The notes beneath the pieces were generated by a model. The model was not told the origin of the DNA. It searched no databases and saw nothing but the letters and a program-made list of their open reading frames with translations. Made by a program: the position numbers and the translations under genes. Shown piece by piece: positions 17,391 through 25,535 of a stretch of 64,000 nt of DNA. Every line of letters starts with the position of its first letter. Position 1 is the first letter of the stretch. Source of the stretch: [Candidatus Thermochlorobacteriaceae] bacterium GBChlB (lineage in GTDB: Bacteria; Bacteroidota; Chlorobiia; Chlorobiales; Thermochlorobacteraceae); assembly GCA_000724175.1 (NCBI GenBank), contig JPGV01000006.1:2100-66099 (forward strand), read 5' to 3'.

Positions 17391-18815
17391 TCAATTCTCA
17401 TTTCTCACTCTTAGATGTTCCTTCATTGCTTCAAATGCTTCTTCCATTTTCATGCCCCGTGAGCCTTTGAAGAGTATCGCGTCTCCGCGAGAAGCAATTC
17501 CCTTCAAGGCATCAACGAGGTCGGCTTTTGTCGCAAAATGTGCTTTGGTTTCTTTCACTGTCGCTGCATTACTCGTGCGTTTGATTTCTGTTCCAAATGT
17601 CAAGAGCGCATCGAGCTTGAGCGTCGTGATAAATTCCCCTAACGCTTGATGTTCGCTCGCCGACGCTTTGCCAAGCTCAAGCATATCGCCTAAGACGGCG
17701 ATTTTTTTACCCGTGTTCTTCATATCCGCTAATGTTTGCAAGCCTGCCCGCATCGATTCTGGATTAGCGTTGTAGGTGTCGTTTATCAACATCACGCCGC
17801 CTGTTTCGCTGACCGACATCCGCTTGAGCGCAGGGTTGATTTCAAAATTTTCCAGCGCGTCTTTGATGCGTTCTGGCAAGACACCGAAGTTGTATCCGAC
17901 CGCCGCCGCCGCCAGCGCGTTATAGATATTGTGTCGCCCGCTCATTCGCAGTTGCACCTCGACCGCGCCAGTTCGCATAGTCAATCGAAATTTCACGCAG
18001 CCTTTGTCGTCCATCGAGAGTTCTTCTGCCTCGACATCGTGTCCCGCCGAAACACCCTGTATTGACGGGCGTTTAACGCCATAAAACTTTTTTTCTCCTG
18101 CTCGACTCGCTTGCTTCATCACTTGGTCGTCGTCGACATTGACCAGCACGCTGCCGCCAGTTTTGCCGAGCCACGCAAAGAGTTCGCCTTCCGCCTCGGC
18201 GACAGCGTCCTCGCTGTTGAAAAATTCTATATGCGCCTTGCCGATGTTGGTTATGAGTCCATGCGTCGGTTCAGCAATTGAGCAGAGTGTCGTCATTTCG
18301 CCCGCATGATTCATTCCCATTTCAATCACGGCGATTTCCGTTGTGCCTCGCAGACCAAACAGTGTCAGCGGCACGCCAATGTGATTGTTCAAATTGCCCT
18401 CGGTTGCAAGCACACTATATGTTGAGCGCAAGACCGCCGCCGTCATTTCCTTTGTGGTCGTCTTACCACTATTGCCGCCAATAGCGACAATTGGCACGGC
18501 GAATTTCCGTCGATACATGCGCGCAAGTTGTTGCAACGCTGAGAGCGTGTCTTCTGAAACGAGCATTCTTTTGTCAAAGAACGCCGCGCCGTGTTTCTCG
18601 AACCAGAGGTGATTTACAACTGCCAACTGTGCGCCGTTCTCGAAGGCTGATTTCACAAACTCATGCCCATCGTTTTTTTCGCCGCGCAGCGCGACAAATA
18701 CATCGCCGTGTTTGATTGAGCGCGAATCAATCGAGACCGTCGGATTCTCGATGCCTGAAAAGCCTTGTCCGACAAGCCTTCCCAGCGACTCAACATCGGC
18801 GCGTTCCAATTTCAT
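17391..18815 (-). CDS. murF: UDP-MurNAc-tripeptide--D-Ala-D-Ala ligase
   Basis: Cytoplasmic ligase adding D-Ala-D-Ala to complete the pentapeptide. It has 474 residues. AIGGNSGKTTTKEMTAAVL (about 111-129) is the ATP loop, GNLNNHIGVPLTLFGL follows, and MLINDTYNANPESMRAGL (about 335) is the MurF signature. Its ATG overlaps the murE stop as ATGA. The last few codons fall in an AATGAGAA-like low-complexity tract. Confidence 0.96.
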   Translation of the reverse strand: MKLERADVESLGRLVGQGFSGIENPTVSIDSRSIKHGDVFVALRGEKNDGHEFVKSAFENGAQLAVVNHLWFEKHGAAFFDKRMLVSEDTLSALQQLARMYRRKFAVPIVAIGGNSGKTTTKEMTAAVLRSTYSVLATEGNLNNHIGVPLTLFGLRGTTEIAVIEMGMNHAGEMTTLCSIAEPTHGLITNIGKAHIEFFNSEDAVAEAEGELFAWLGKTGGSVLVNVDDDQVMKQASRAGEKKFYGVKRPSIQGVSAGHDVEAEELSMDDKGCVKFRLTMRTGAVEVQLRMSGRHNIYNALAAAAVGYNFGVLPERIKDALENFEINPALKRMSVSETGGVMLINDTYNANPESMRAGLQTLADMKNTGKKIAVLGDMLELGKASASEHQALGEFITTLKLDALLTFGTEIKRTSNAATVKETKAHFATKADLVDALKGIASRGDAILFKGSRGMKMEEAFEAMKEHLRVRNEN

Positions 18816-20323
18816 AGCGTTTTTGCTTGCTCTCGAAAAATTTTCTCAATGACTTCACGGTCGTCGAAGTGATGTTTCACTCCGTCAATTTCCTGATAGG
18901 TTTCGTGTCCTTTGCCTGCAACAAGCAGCACATCGCCTTGTTCAATCAACTCAATGCCTTTCCTAATGGCTGCGGCTCTGTTCTCGATTCGATACATTGG
19001 TTTGTTTTTTTTCATGCCCGCCTCGATGTCGTTCAAAATCATTTCAGGATGTTCGCTGCGCGGATTGTCCGACGTGAGAATCACCACATCGGCGTTCTCT
19101 TCTGCAACTTGTCCCATCATTGGACGCTTGCCTTTATCGCGGTCGCCGCCACACCCAAACGCCACGACCAGTTTTCCTTCCTTTGGCATAATCTCGCGCA
19201 CCGCGCGCATCACGTTGAGCAAGGCGTCAGGCGAATGCGCGTAATCGACAATTGCACATCGGTGATCGCTGGACCAAATTTGTTCCATTCTGCCGCGCAC
19301 GAGGTCGCATTTTGCCAGCCCGCGCACCACATCGGTGTCCGACAAATTCAATGCTCTGCCGACGCTATATGCCGCCAGCACGTTGTAGAGATTGAACTTG
19401 CCGATGTGCCGAAACGCATGCGTATGAAGCTCGTCTTTGTATTGTATTGACGCTGTTGTTCCGCTTAATTGATAGCTCATCGCCGTTGCCTGCACGTCCG
19501 CCAACGCTTGTCTTTTCAAGCCTTTTGAGCCATCGATATTTTCTGAGACGCTGTATGTCATCGTTTTTGCCTTCGTGTCTGAAACGATACGACTGCCGTA
19601 ATCGTCATCAATGTTGGTAATGGCAACCGCATCGGCGCTCAATCTGTCGAAGAGCAGTTTCTTGGCTTGAAAGTAGTTTTCCATCGTGCCGTGAAAGTCC
19701 AAGTGGTCGCGCGACAGGTTTGTGAAGACGGCGACGTCAAATCGAAGCCCGTCCGTGCGATGCAGCGCAAGCGAGTGCGACGAGACTTCCATCACTGCCG
19801 CCGCGCAATTTGATTTTGTCATTTTGTCAAAGAACTGATGCAGCTCTAAGGCTTCGGGCGTTGTGCGTTCTGCCTCGATAATTTCGTCTCCAAGGTGATG
19901 GGCAATCGTGCCGATAAGTCCCGTCTTGATGCCGTTGGCTTCGAGCATCGACTTGATGAGCAGCGTCGTCGTCGTCTTGCCGTTAGTTCCCGTTACGCCG
20001 ATGAGTTTGAGCTTGTCGCTTGCATTGCCGTAAAATGCCTTTGAGAGTTGTGATAGCGCGATGCGCGTATTCGGCACTTTGATGAACGCCGCAGTCGAAG
20101 TCAACCCGTTAGGAATTTCCTCGCACACAATCGCCGCCGCTTTCTGCGACAATGCGTTTTCAATGAACGAATGTCCGTCGACCTTAAATCCGCGCAGTGC
20201 CACGAAGAGCGAGCCATCCTTGACCACACGTGAGTCGTATGCAATCGAGGAAATCTCAACGTCCTGAGTTGTGTCTTGTCGCTCGATTGGCGCAATTGAT
20301 TTAATCAACTCACTTAGCTGCAT
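18812..20323 (-). CDS. murE: UDP-MurNAc-dipeptide--meso-DAP ligase MurE
   Basis: Cytoplasmic ligase adding the third residue of the stem peptide. It has 503 residues. [15 protein letters not shown] (about 109-123) is the ATP loop; EVSSHSLALHR and FTNLSRDHLDFHGTMENYFQAKKLLF include the carbamylated Lys region. The motif SDNPRSEHP (about 420) is the DNPR signature associated with meso-diaminopimelate as substrate, so the peptidoglycan is predicted to be of DAP type. It starts 13 bases after ftsI ends and overlaps murF. Confidence 0.97.
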   Translation of the reverse strand: MQLSELIKSIAPIERQDTTQDVEISSIAYDSRVVKDGSLFVALRGFKVDGHSFIENALSQKAAAIVCEEIPNGLTSTAAFIKVPNTRIALSQLSKAFYGNASDKLKLIGVTGTNGKTTTTLLIKSMLEANGIKTGLIGTIAHHLGDEIIEAERTTPEALELHQFFDKMTKSNCAAAVMEVSSHSLALHRTDGLRFDVAVFTNLSRDHLDFHGTMENYFQAKKLLFDRLSADAVAITNIDDDYGSRIVSDTKAKTMTYSVSENIDGSKGLKRQALADVQATAMSYQLSGTTASIQYKDELHTHAFRHIGKFNLYNVLAAYSVGRALNLSDTDVVRGLAKCDLVRGRMEQIWSSDHRCAIVDYAHSPDALLNVMRAVREIMPKEGKLVVAFGCGGDRDKGKRPMMGQVAEENADVVILTSDNPRSEHPEMILNDIEAGMKKNKPMYRIENRAAAIRKGIELIEQGDVLLVAGKGHETYQEIDGVKHHFDDREVIEKIFREQAKTL

Positions 20324-20336
20324 CGCCTTGATGGAT

Positions 20337-22511
20337 TTAATTACTCAGCGTCAAGCTGCACGATTCGCCTTGTTTAATCGGTTCGCCTGCTTTCGGCGAT
20401 TGCGCAATCACTTTGCCGCTTTTGCCCAGCAATTGAACGTTCAATCCCAAATTCGCCGCTGCAAAAATGGCGCGGTCGCCGCGTAGCCCCGTCAACAGTG
20501 GCATTTTCGGCGGTTTTGTAGTCTCGATGGACGCACTTTCTGTTGCGCCTGCCTCTGAAAATCTCAACAACGGTTTCGACCAAACTGCAACGCGCTTGCC
20601 AGCCTCGATGCTTTGCCAAACCACGACCTGCTCTTTTGCATCAACCAAGTTGTTCTCGCGCCCGAAGTCGAGCTTATGCAAGCGCAACAAAGCTTTTGCT
20701 TCATCTGCGGTTAAGCCCGTAACGCTTGGCATCACGACGGTTTGCACCGTATCCAAAAATTGCTGTTCGGGAGATGGCTTGCTTGCGCGGGTAAATCGAG
20801 CGCGGTATGTCTCGCCAAGTGTTGCAAGCATTCGGCTGCCGATACCAGAAAAAACAGGCGCCGCCGCCATGCTACCGTAGTAGCCATTGGTCGGATTAAT
20901 CATCATCACGAGCATTGCAATCTCCGGCTGTTCGCTTGGAAAAAACCCGACAAACGATGCTACATATCGACCGCTTTTGTAACTGCCTCCTGTGAAGAGT
21001 TGCGCCGTCCCAGTTTTGCCGCCGACCGAAACGCCCTCGATTCGCGCTGATGTGCCAGTGCCGCTATCCACAACTGCCTTGAAGTAAGCCCGCACCTGCT
21101 TGGCTGTTTCGCGCCTCATTGCTTGACGCGCTACTTTTGGCGCATTCTCGCGCAATACCTCTCCTGTTGGCGAGGTTATTTTTCGAATAACAAACGGTCG
21201 CATATATGCGCCATCGTTGGCGAGCGCAGCGTAAGCGCATAACAGTTGAAGCGGCGTTACAAGCACTTCATAGCCGTGCGCCATCCACGGCAGCGAAATC
21301 GCCGACCATGACGCTGTCGGTTTCACATTGCCGGAAATTTCTCCTAACACATCAACGCCCGTCTTCTCGCCGAATCCAAACGCTTTCATTTGCTCGTAAA
21401 ACTTTTCCCTTCCAATTTTCACACCGACTTTTGCGGCGACCACATTGCTCGAGTGAGCGACGGCTTGCGTAAATGTTACCATTCCCAATTTTTTGTGGTC
21501 GGTAATCACGCGGTCTCTGATTCGATACCGTCCGTTCTCAGCATATATTTTATCGTTTGGTTTTATGAGACCAAGATCCGTCGCTGCTGTCGCCATGACG
21601 AGCTTAAAGGTCGACCCCGGCTCGAAAGCGTCTGTAACTGCACGGTTTCTGACGGCGTCGGCACTGAACGACGCTTTATCGTTCATATCGAAATCGGGCG
21701 CATTTGCCATTGCCAAAATCTCTCCTGTGCGCGCGCTCATTGCGATTGCGATTCCTGCGCTCGACCCTGAGCGTTCAATGCCTTTTTGTAATTCGTCCTC
21801 GACTAAGGCTTGCACATCGGCATCCAGCGTGAGTTCGACATTGTTGCCATGTGTCGCCTCTTCGCTTGCCGCCCCGACAGCAGGAAATGATTTCCCGGTT
21901 GCGGTGCGCTGCATCATCATGAATCCGTCGCGCCCGCGCAGGTCTTTGTCGAGCATTTTCTCTAACCCGCTAATCCCGTTGCCGTCTGCGTCTGTAAATC
22001 CAATGACTTGTGCTGCCAGATTTTCATACTGCCGATGCACATCTTTCGTCGCAATCAATCCCGCGAAGTCCGCCTCAATGATTGGCTTTGCAATCGACTG
22101 CGGCACGTTGCGTTCTAACCACACAAACCGCGTTTTTTCTTTGAGCTTGTTTTGATAGTGCGCTTTCGGTTTTCCAAAGGCTTTGGCAAATGTTGTCGCC
22201 AAGACATCTGCATCTTCCACCATTTTTGGGTCGGCGGCAAACGAGACAACAGTAATGCTCGTCGCTAATCGTTTTCCGTTTCGGTCGAGAATATCGCCGC
22301 GATGCGCCTTGACGGGCAATTTGTATTCATACTGCCGCTCGGCACGCTTGCGGTATTCCGCAGCGTCAAGGATTTGAACGAATGCAAGTTTTACAACGAT
22401 ACCTGCCGCCAGCAACAGCAAGCCTGCTGCAACGATTGCCGCACGGAGTTTTTCCTCGCTCAGTCGCGCCTGCAACTTTTCCTGTTTTTTTGCTTCGCGA
22501 AATTCTTCCAT
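20337..22511 (-). CDS. ftsI: septal penicillin-binding protein FtsI with PASTA repeats
   Basis: Class B penicillin-binding protein that crosslinks septal peptidoglycan with FtsW. It has 724 residues. A membrane anchor lies at about 27-48, a dimerisation domain follows, then the transpeptidase with EPGSTFKLVMA (SxxK catalytic Ser, about 295), AHSSNVVAAKVG (SxN) and VGGKTGTAQLF (KTG). Two PASTA domains end the protein: MPSVTGLTADEAKALL (about 590) and MPLLTGLRGDRAIFAAANLG (about 660). It sits between ftsL and murE. Confidence 0.96.
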   Translation of the reverse strand: MEEFREAKKQEKLQARLSEEKLRAAIVAAGLLLLAAGIVVKLAFVQILDAAEYRKRAERQYEYKLPVKAHRGDILDRNGKRLATSITVVSFAADPKMVEDADVLATTFAKAFGKPKAHYQNKLKEKTRFVWLERNVPQSIAKPIIEADFAGLIATKDVHRQYENLAAQVIGFTDADGNGISGLEKMLDKDLRGRDGFMMMQRTATGKSFPAVGAASEEATHGNNVELTLDADVQALVEDELQKGIERSGSSAGIAIAMSARTGEILAMANAPDFDMNDKASFSADAVRNRAVTDAFEPGSTFKLVMATAATDLGLIKPNDKIYAENGRYRIRDRVITDHKKLGMVTFTQAVAHSSNVVAAKVGVKIGREKFYEQMKAFGFGEKTGVDVLGEISGNVKPTASWSAISLPWMAHGYEVLVTPLQLLCAYAALANDGAYMRPFVIRKITSPTGEVLRENAPKVARQAMRRETAKQVRAYFKAVVDSGTGTSARIEGVSVGGKTGTAQLFTGGSYKSGRYVASFVGFFPSEQPEIAMLVMMINPTNGYYGSMAAAPVFSGIGSRMLATLGETYRARFTRASKPSPEQQFLDTVQTVVMPSVTGLTADEAKALLRLHKLDFGRENNLVDAKEQVVVWQSIEAGKRVAVWSKPLLRFSEAGATESASIETTKPPKMPLLTGLRGDRAIFAAANLGLNVQLLGKSGKVIAQSPKAGEPIKQGESCSLTLSN

Positions 22512-22531
22512 TGTTTACCAAACGCTCAGAT

Positions 22532-23020
22532 TCACTTCTCTAACTTCAACTCAACGGGAGGCTCGGTTTTGTAACGCAGCCCAAGTTTTTCGTAAGCCGC
22601 GCCCGTAACCTGCTCGACGCGCTGTAATGATTTCAATTTGCTTTCCAACTCGACATTCAGGCTTCGCGCGTCCTCGATTTGCTTTTTCAGCACTTCCGAT
22701 TCGCCCGCCAAGCGATTGATGGTAATGACGTTATAGATATAGAACGCTAAAAGCACCGTCGCGCCTGCCACGGCCAAAAACGTTCGCGCGTTTAAAATCG
22801 ACTCCATTTTCTCCTGCGCTTTCTCGCGGAATTTTTTTTCTTTCGGGGCACTGTAAGCAGTTGCCGTATCAGGTGGCGGCTGCACGCCAGCGCGTTTTTC
22901 TTCCACGAACTCAACATCTGGTTCAAGCGGCTTTGGATTGGGCGTATTGAAGACCGGCGTTTCGGCAAACGCTGTGCGCGGCGTGTAACTTCCAAAAATG
23001 TTTTCTTGATAAGCGTTCAT
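22532..23020 (-). CDS. ftsL: FtsL-like bitopic division protein
   Basis: 162 residues: a hydrophilic Pro-rich N-terminus (about 1-75), a single membrane helix (about 80-100, FLAVAGATVLLAFYIYNVI) and a periplasmic coiled coil (ESEVLKKQIEDARSLNVELESKLKSLQRV). This is the FtsL layout; sequence identity in the family is too low to recognise otherwise. It lies between rsmH and ftsI, where ftsL is expected. The N-terminal cytoplasmic part is longer than in E. coli FtsL. Confidence 0.75.
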   Translation of the reverse strand: MNAYQENIFGSYTPRTAFAETPVFNTPNPKPLEPDVEFVEEKRAGVQPPPDTATAYSAPKEKKFREKAQEKMESILNARTFLAVAGATVLLAFYIYNVITINRLAGESEVLKKQIEDARSLNVELESKLKSLQRVEQVTGAAYEKLGLRYKTEPPVELKLEK

Positions 23021-23050
23021 CGTTTTCTCCTTTGACTTATTTTATGTGCT

Positions 23051-24076
23051 TCAAATTTTTTCCGCTGCCCTTAGTTTTGCGCTTCGTGCGCGCGAGTTTC
23101 GCTCGATTTCTTCATCGCTCGGTTCAACTGGCTTTTTTGTCAGCATTTTCATCGTCGCCTTGCGAAGCGGCACTTGAATCGGCACGCCTTTCGCTCCCCA
23201 GTCGTCGGCAGACATCTGGCGTAAAAAATCTTTCACGATTCTGTCTTCCAGCGAGTGATAACTAATCACCACCAATCGCCCGCCGCTCTCCAACAAATCG
23301 TGCGCCTCGGTTAAGCATCGCTTCAATGCATCAAGTTCTTGATTAACCTCAATGCGTATTGCCTGAAAAATTCGCGCAAGCGTCTTTGTCTGCTCCACTC
23401 TCGGCGTCGCACGCTTTACCACATCTGCTAACTTGTCCGTCGTCTCAATCGGCTTGATTTGACGCGCTTCGACGAGCCGTTTGGCGATTGTGCGTGAGCG
23501 CTTTTCTTCGCCATACTCAAAAAAAATTTTCGCCAACTTCGCTTCGTCATACTCATTGACGACGTCTTTCGCAGTGAGCGCGCTGCGCTGCGACATTCGC
23601 ATATCGAGCGTCGCCGCTTTTTGAAAACTGAACCCGCGACTTGCTTCATCGAGTTGATGCGATGAGACGCCCAAATCGAGCAATACACCTTTGAGCTTCG
23701 GCGCGGTGTCGGTTTGCAACGCTGCCTTTACGCACTGCGTCAGGTTTCCAAAGTTGCCCTCAATGGCACGGAACGGCGTAGCATTTAATGCTGAGAGACG
23801 TTTTGTCGCCGCTGCAAGTGCCACTTGGTCTTGGTCAATTCCAATCACAAGAGATTGTGGCTCTCTCAAAGAACGCTTGTTTTCTCGCTGCGCCTGTTCA
23901 AGCAACGCTTGTTCTTTTTCGGCAAGCGCTCGTTCTTTTTCCGCAAGCGTCAAGGAAATTTTCTCGCTGTGTCCGCCGCCGCCCAGCGTGCCGTCCACAT
24001 AGATTCCCGCGCCTGTTACCAGATATTCTATAACCTCATTGAGCAACACTGGCGCATGGAAAAACTCGCTCGCCAT
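23051..24076 (-). CDS. rsmH: 16S rRNA (cytosine-1402-N4)-methyltransferase
   Basis: SAM-dependent enzyme that N4-methylates C1402 of 16S rRNA in the ribosomal P site; formerly mraW. It has 341 residues. HAPVLLNEVIEYL is the standard start, YVDGTLGGGGHSEKI (about 27-41) the SAM motif, and LLDLGVSSHQLDEASRGFSF a family signature. VISYHSLEDRIVKDFLR follows near residue 270. One oddity is a charged insert of about 30 residues (about 44-72, including AEKERALAEKEQALLEQ), after the SAM motif and before GIDQDQVAL, where most RsmH proteins have a short loop. Confidence 0.96.
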   Translation of the reverse strand: MASEFFHAPVLLNEVIEYLVTGAGIYVDGTLGGGGHSEKISLTLAEKERALAEKEQALLEQAQRENKRSLREPQSLVIGIDQDQVALAAATKRLSALNATPFRAIEGNFGNLTQCVKAALQTDTAPKLKGVLLDLGVSSHQLDEASRGFSFQKAATLDMRMSQRSALTAKDVVNEYDEAKLAKIFFEYGEEKRSRTIAKRLVEARQIKPIETTDKLADVVKRATPRVEQTKTLARIFQAIRIEVNQELDALKRCLTEAHDLLESGGRLVVISYHSLEDRIVKDFLRQMSADDWGAKGVPIQVPLRKATMKMLTKKPVEPSDEEIERNSRARSAKLRAAEKI

Positions 24077-24090
24077 TTAGCCTTTTCTCA

Positions 24091-24108
24091 TTTTTCGCGC
24101 GACTTCTT
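24091..24108. repeat. 18-bp direct repeat, copy 1
   Basis: The sequence TTTTTCGCGCGACTTCTT occurs here, in the mraZ-rsmH gap, and identically at 24710-24727. The two copies bracket mraZ and its promoter. Origin and function are unknown. Confidence 0.7.
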
Positions 24109-24552
24109 TTATCCCAAAATTTTCTGCGTCAGCGTTTCATATTCCGTCGGCGCGATGTTCAATGCTTGCTTCAACTTTTCCGGATTCCAGAGCGAGAGCT
24201 TGTTGCCTTCGCCGATGATGATGACTTGCTTTGTTATCTCGCACGCCTCCAAGAATTCCTTTGGCAACGCCACTCGGCCTTGCTTGTCCAACTCTGCTTC
24301 GTCCAAATTGGCGTTGATGAATGTCTTTAATTTTTTCTCCTCAGGATTGAAGTCCGAGAGCTGCGCCAGTTTGCGTTGCAGTTCTTTCCACGCCGATTCT
24401 TCATACATCTCAATCGAATCTGACATCGTTTTCATTAGGATAAAAACTGCGCCCGCGTCTTGATTTTCCAATTTCTTGCGAAACTTCACTGGAATCATCA
24501 GCCGACCTTTGTCGTCCAACGAATGCAATTCTTTGCCGATGAATCCTGCCAT
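24109..24552 (-). CDS. mraZ: transcriptional regulator MraZ
   Basis: Two-repeat AbrB-like DNA-binding protein that controls the dcw operon in bacteria studied so far. It has 147 residues. The paired DxxGR motifs are LDDKGRLMIPVKFR (about 12-25) and LDKQGRVALPKEFLE (about 88-102), one per repeat. It is the first gene of the cluster, 32 bases before rsmH. Three 10-bp-spaced repeats in its leader (24591-24614) look like its own operator. Confidence 0.96.
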   Translation of the reverse strand: MAGFIGKELHSLDDKGRLMIPVKFRKKLENQDAGAVFILMKTMSDSIEMYEESAWKELQRKLAQLSDFNPEEKKLKTFINANLDEAELDKQGRVALPKEFLEACEITKQVIIIGEGNKLSLWNPEKLKQALNIAPTEYETLTQKILG

Positions 24553-24590
24553 TGTTGAAACACTTGCGCGTTTTTACAGAGGATTAATTT

Positions 24591-24614
24591 CCCGTTTTTA
24601 CCATTTTTTACCAC
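24591..24614 (-). promoter_or_regulatory. MraZ-type operator repeats
   Basis: On the minus strand GTGGT, ATGGT and CGGGA occur in the same orientation, each separated by AAAAA, so the period is exactly 10 bp. E. coli MraZ binds direct TGGGN repeats separated by 5 bases, so both spacing and core fit. The repeats start just downstream of the proposed -10 box, where bound MraZ would block transcription of the dcw operon. Confidence 0.65.
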
Positions 24615-24621
24615 AATGGCA

Positions 24622-24650
24622 ATTTAGTTAAAAAAAAATGGATTTGTCAA
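24622..24650 (-). promoter_or_regulatory. dcw operon promoter
   Basis: On the minus strand TTGACA (24650-24645) is followed after 17 bases by CTAAAT (24627-24622). The start of transcription would fall near 24615, within the MraZ repeats and about 60 bases before the mraZ ATG. This is a classical sigma-70-like spacing rather than the TTTG/TAnnTTTG type seen elsewhere in the window. Confidence 0.55.
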
Positions 24651-24709
24651 GGAAATTGTTAGACTTTTCAAGGGTTTACAGATTTTTTTACCATCTCAAA
24701 ATGAGAGCT

Positions 24710-24727
24710 TTTTTCGCGCGACTTCTT
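24710..24727. repeat. 18-bp direct repeat, copy 2
   Basis: Identical to 24091-24108 (TTTTTCGCGCGACTTCTT). It lies just upstream of the lexA operators. Confidence 0.7.
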
Positions 24728-24739
24728 GTCGTTTTATCA

Positions 24740-24797
24740 AATATGAACAAAATGTTCAGTATCTAAAACTTGAATATGAACAAAGTGTTCAGTATCT
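24740..24797 (+). promoter_or_regulatory. tandem LexA-type operators
   Basis: Two 25-bp direct repeats (24740-24764 and 24773-24797) differ at one base and begin 33 bp apart, about three helical turns. Each contains an inverted repeat: GAACAAAATGTTC (24745-24757) and GAACAAAGTGTTC (24778-24790). GAAC-N5-GTTC is close to the Gram-positive SOS box GAAC-N4-GTTC. They lie directly upstream of the lexA-like gene, so autoregulation is the obvious reading. Confidence 0.75.
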
Positions 24798-24798
24798 T
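24770..24798 (+). promoter_or_regulatory. candidate lexA promoter
   Basis: TTGAAT (24770-24775), 17 bases, then TATCTT (24793-24798). The second operator fills the spacer between the boxes, the classical arrangement for repression. Transcription would start near 24805, giving a leader of about 60 bases to the ATG at 24868. Confidence 0.4.
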
Positions 24799-24867
24799 GA
24801 AAGTGTGCTAAACAATTCATGTGAAAACAGCTGCGAGACAGCGTCGAGACAAATTTTGGATGTCGTT

Positions 24868-25521
24868 ATGGGGGCAGTTCTGACGGAGGCACAAAATAAG
24901 TGCTTCAATTTTTTGGCGCGCTACGAGGCGGAGTTTCGTCGCTCGCCCAGCGTGCGTGAAATCGCCGCGGCACTGGGCTATCGCTCCACCAATGCGGTCG
25001 CACAAGTTTTGGACGCCCTCGAAGCAAAAGCGTATATCAAGCGACGCAAAGGCATGCGCGGCATAGACATCGTTCACCGTGATGAGTTCGCGCCACTCGT
25101 TGGTTCAGGGCAAGAGCGGCTTGTCGCTGTTCCCGTTATGCAGCTCGATATTTTTCAAAAGGGCGATAAGCCGCTTGTGCAACGCGGCATTTTATATTTC
25201 ACGCACTTCGAGACCGAAGGCAAAGACTGTTTTGCAATGCTGGCAGGCGATGACGGTATGGACAAATCAGGACTCTTGAAGGGCGACTTGGTTCTCGTCG
25301 AAAAACGTCCTATCGCTGAAACCGAAAAAGGCGTTCTCGTCGGCGTCTCCGATGGCGAGTCCCTCATTGTGCGAGAACATCGATTCGTTAATGGGCGCGT
25401 GAATCTTCTGGCGTCAAACCGCTCTTATGTGGAAAAGGTCATCAAGCCCGATGAAAAGACGAGCGTGAAAGTTCTCGGCGCAGTTATCCTCTCGATGCGC
25501 CGATACCGGAAAATTTCTTAA
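24868..25521 (+). CDS. lexA: LexA-like repressor lacking the autocleavage residues
   Basis: The N-terminus (about residues 5-68) is a clear LexA winged helix: RRSPSVREIAAALGYRSTNAVAQVLDALEAKAYIKRRKGMRGI. The C-terminal half follows the LexA/S24 peptidase pattern (LLKGDLVLVEKRP, NLLASNRSY, VLGAVILSMR). The key residues differ. The catalytic Ser expected in the GxSM motif is Gly130 (GDDGM), the catalytic Lys (VTVK in E. coli) is Arg169 (LIVRE), and the Ala-Gly cleavage site is replaced near IFQKGDKP (95-102). It should therefore bind DNA but not self-cleave. I chose the ATG at 24868; a GTG at 24805 is in frame but coincides with the predicted transcription start. Its stop lies 14 bases before a ydjM-like gene. 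Confidence 0.85.
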   Translation: MGAVLTEAQNKCFNFLARYEAEFRRSPSVREIAAALGYRSTNAVAQVLDALEAKAYIKRRKGMRGIDIVHRDEFAPLVGSGQERLVAVPVMQLDIFQKGDKPLVQRGILYFTHFETEGKDCFAMLAGDDGMDKSGLLKGDLVLVEKRPIAETEKGVLVGVSDGESLIVREHRFVNGRVNLLASNRSYVEKVIKPDEKTSVKVLGAVILSMRRYRKIS

Positions 25522-25535
25522 TCAATCAAAGAGCG

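Noticed and set aside
24805-24867. Longer LexA start at the GTG at 24805
   Set aside because: It adds residues not seen in LexA proteins and coincides with the predicted transcription start, leaving no leader.
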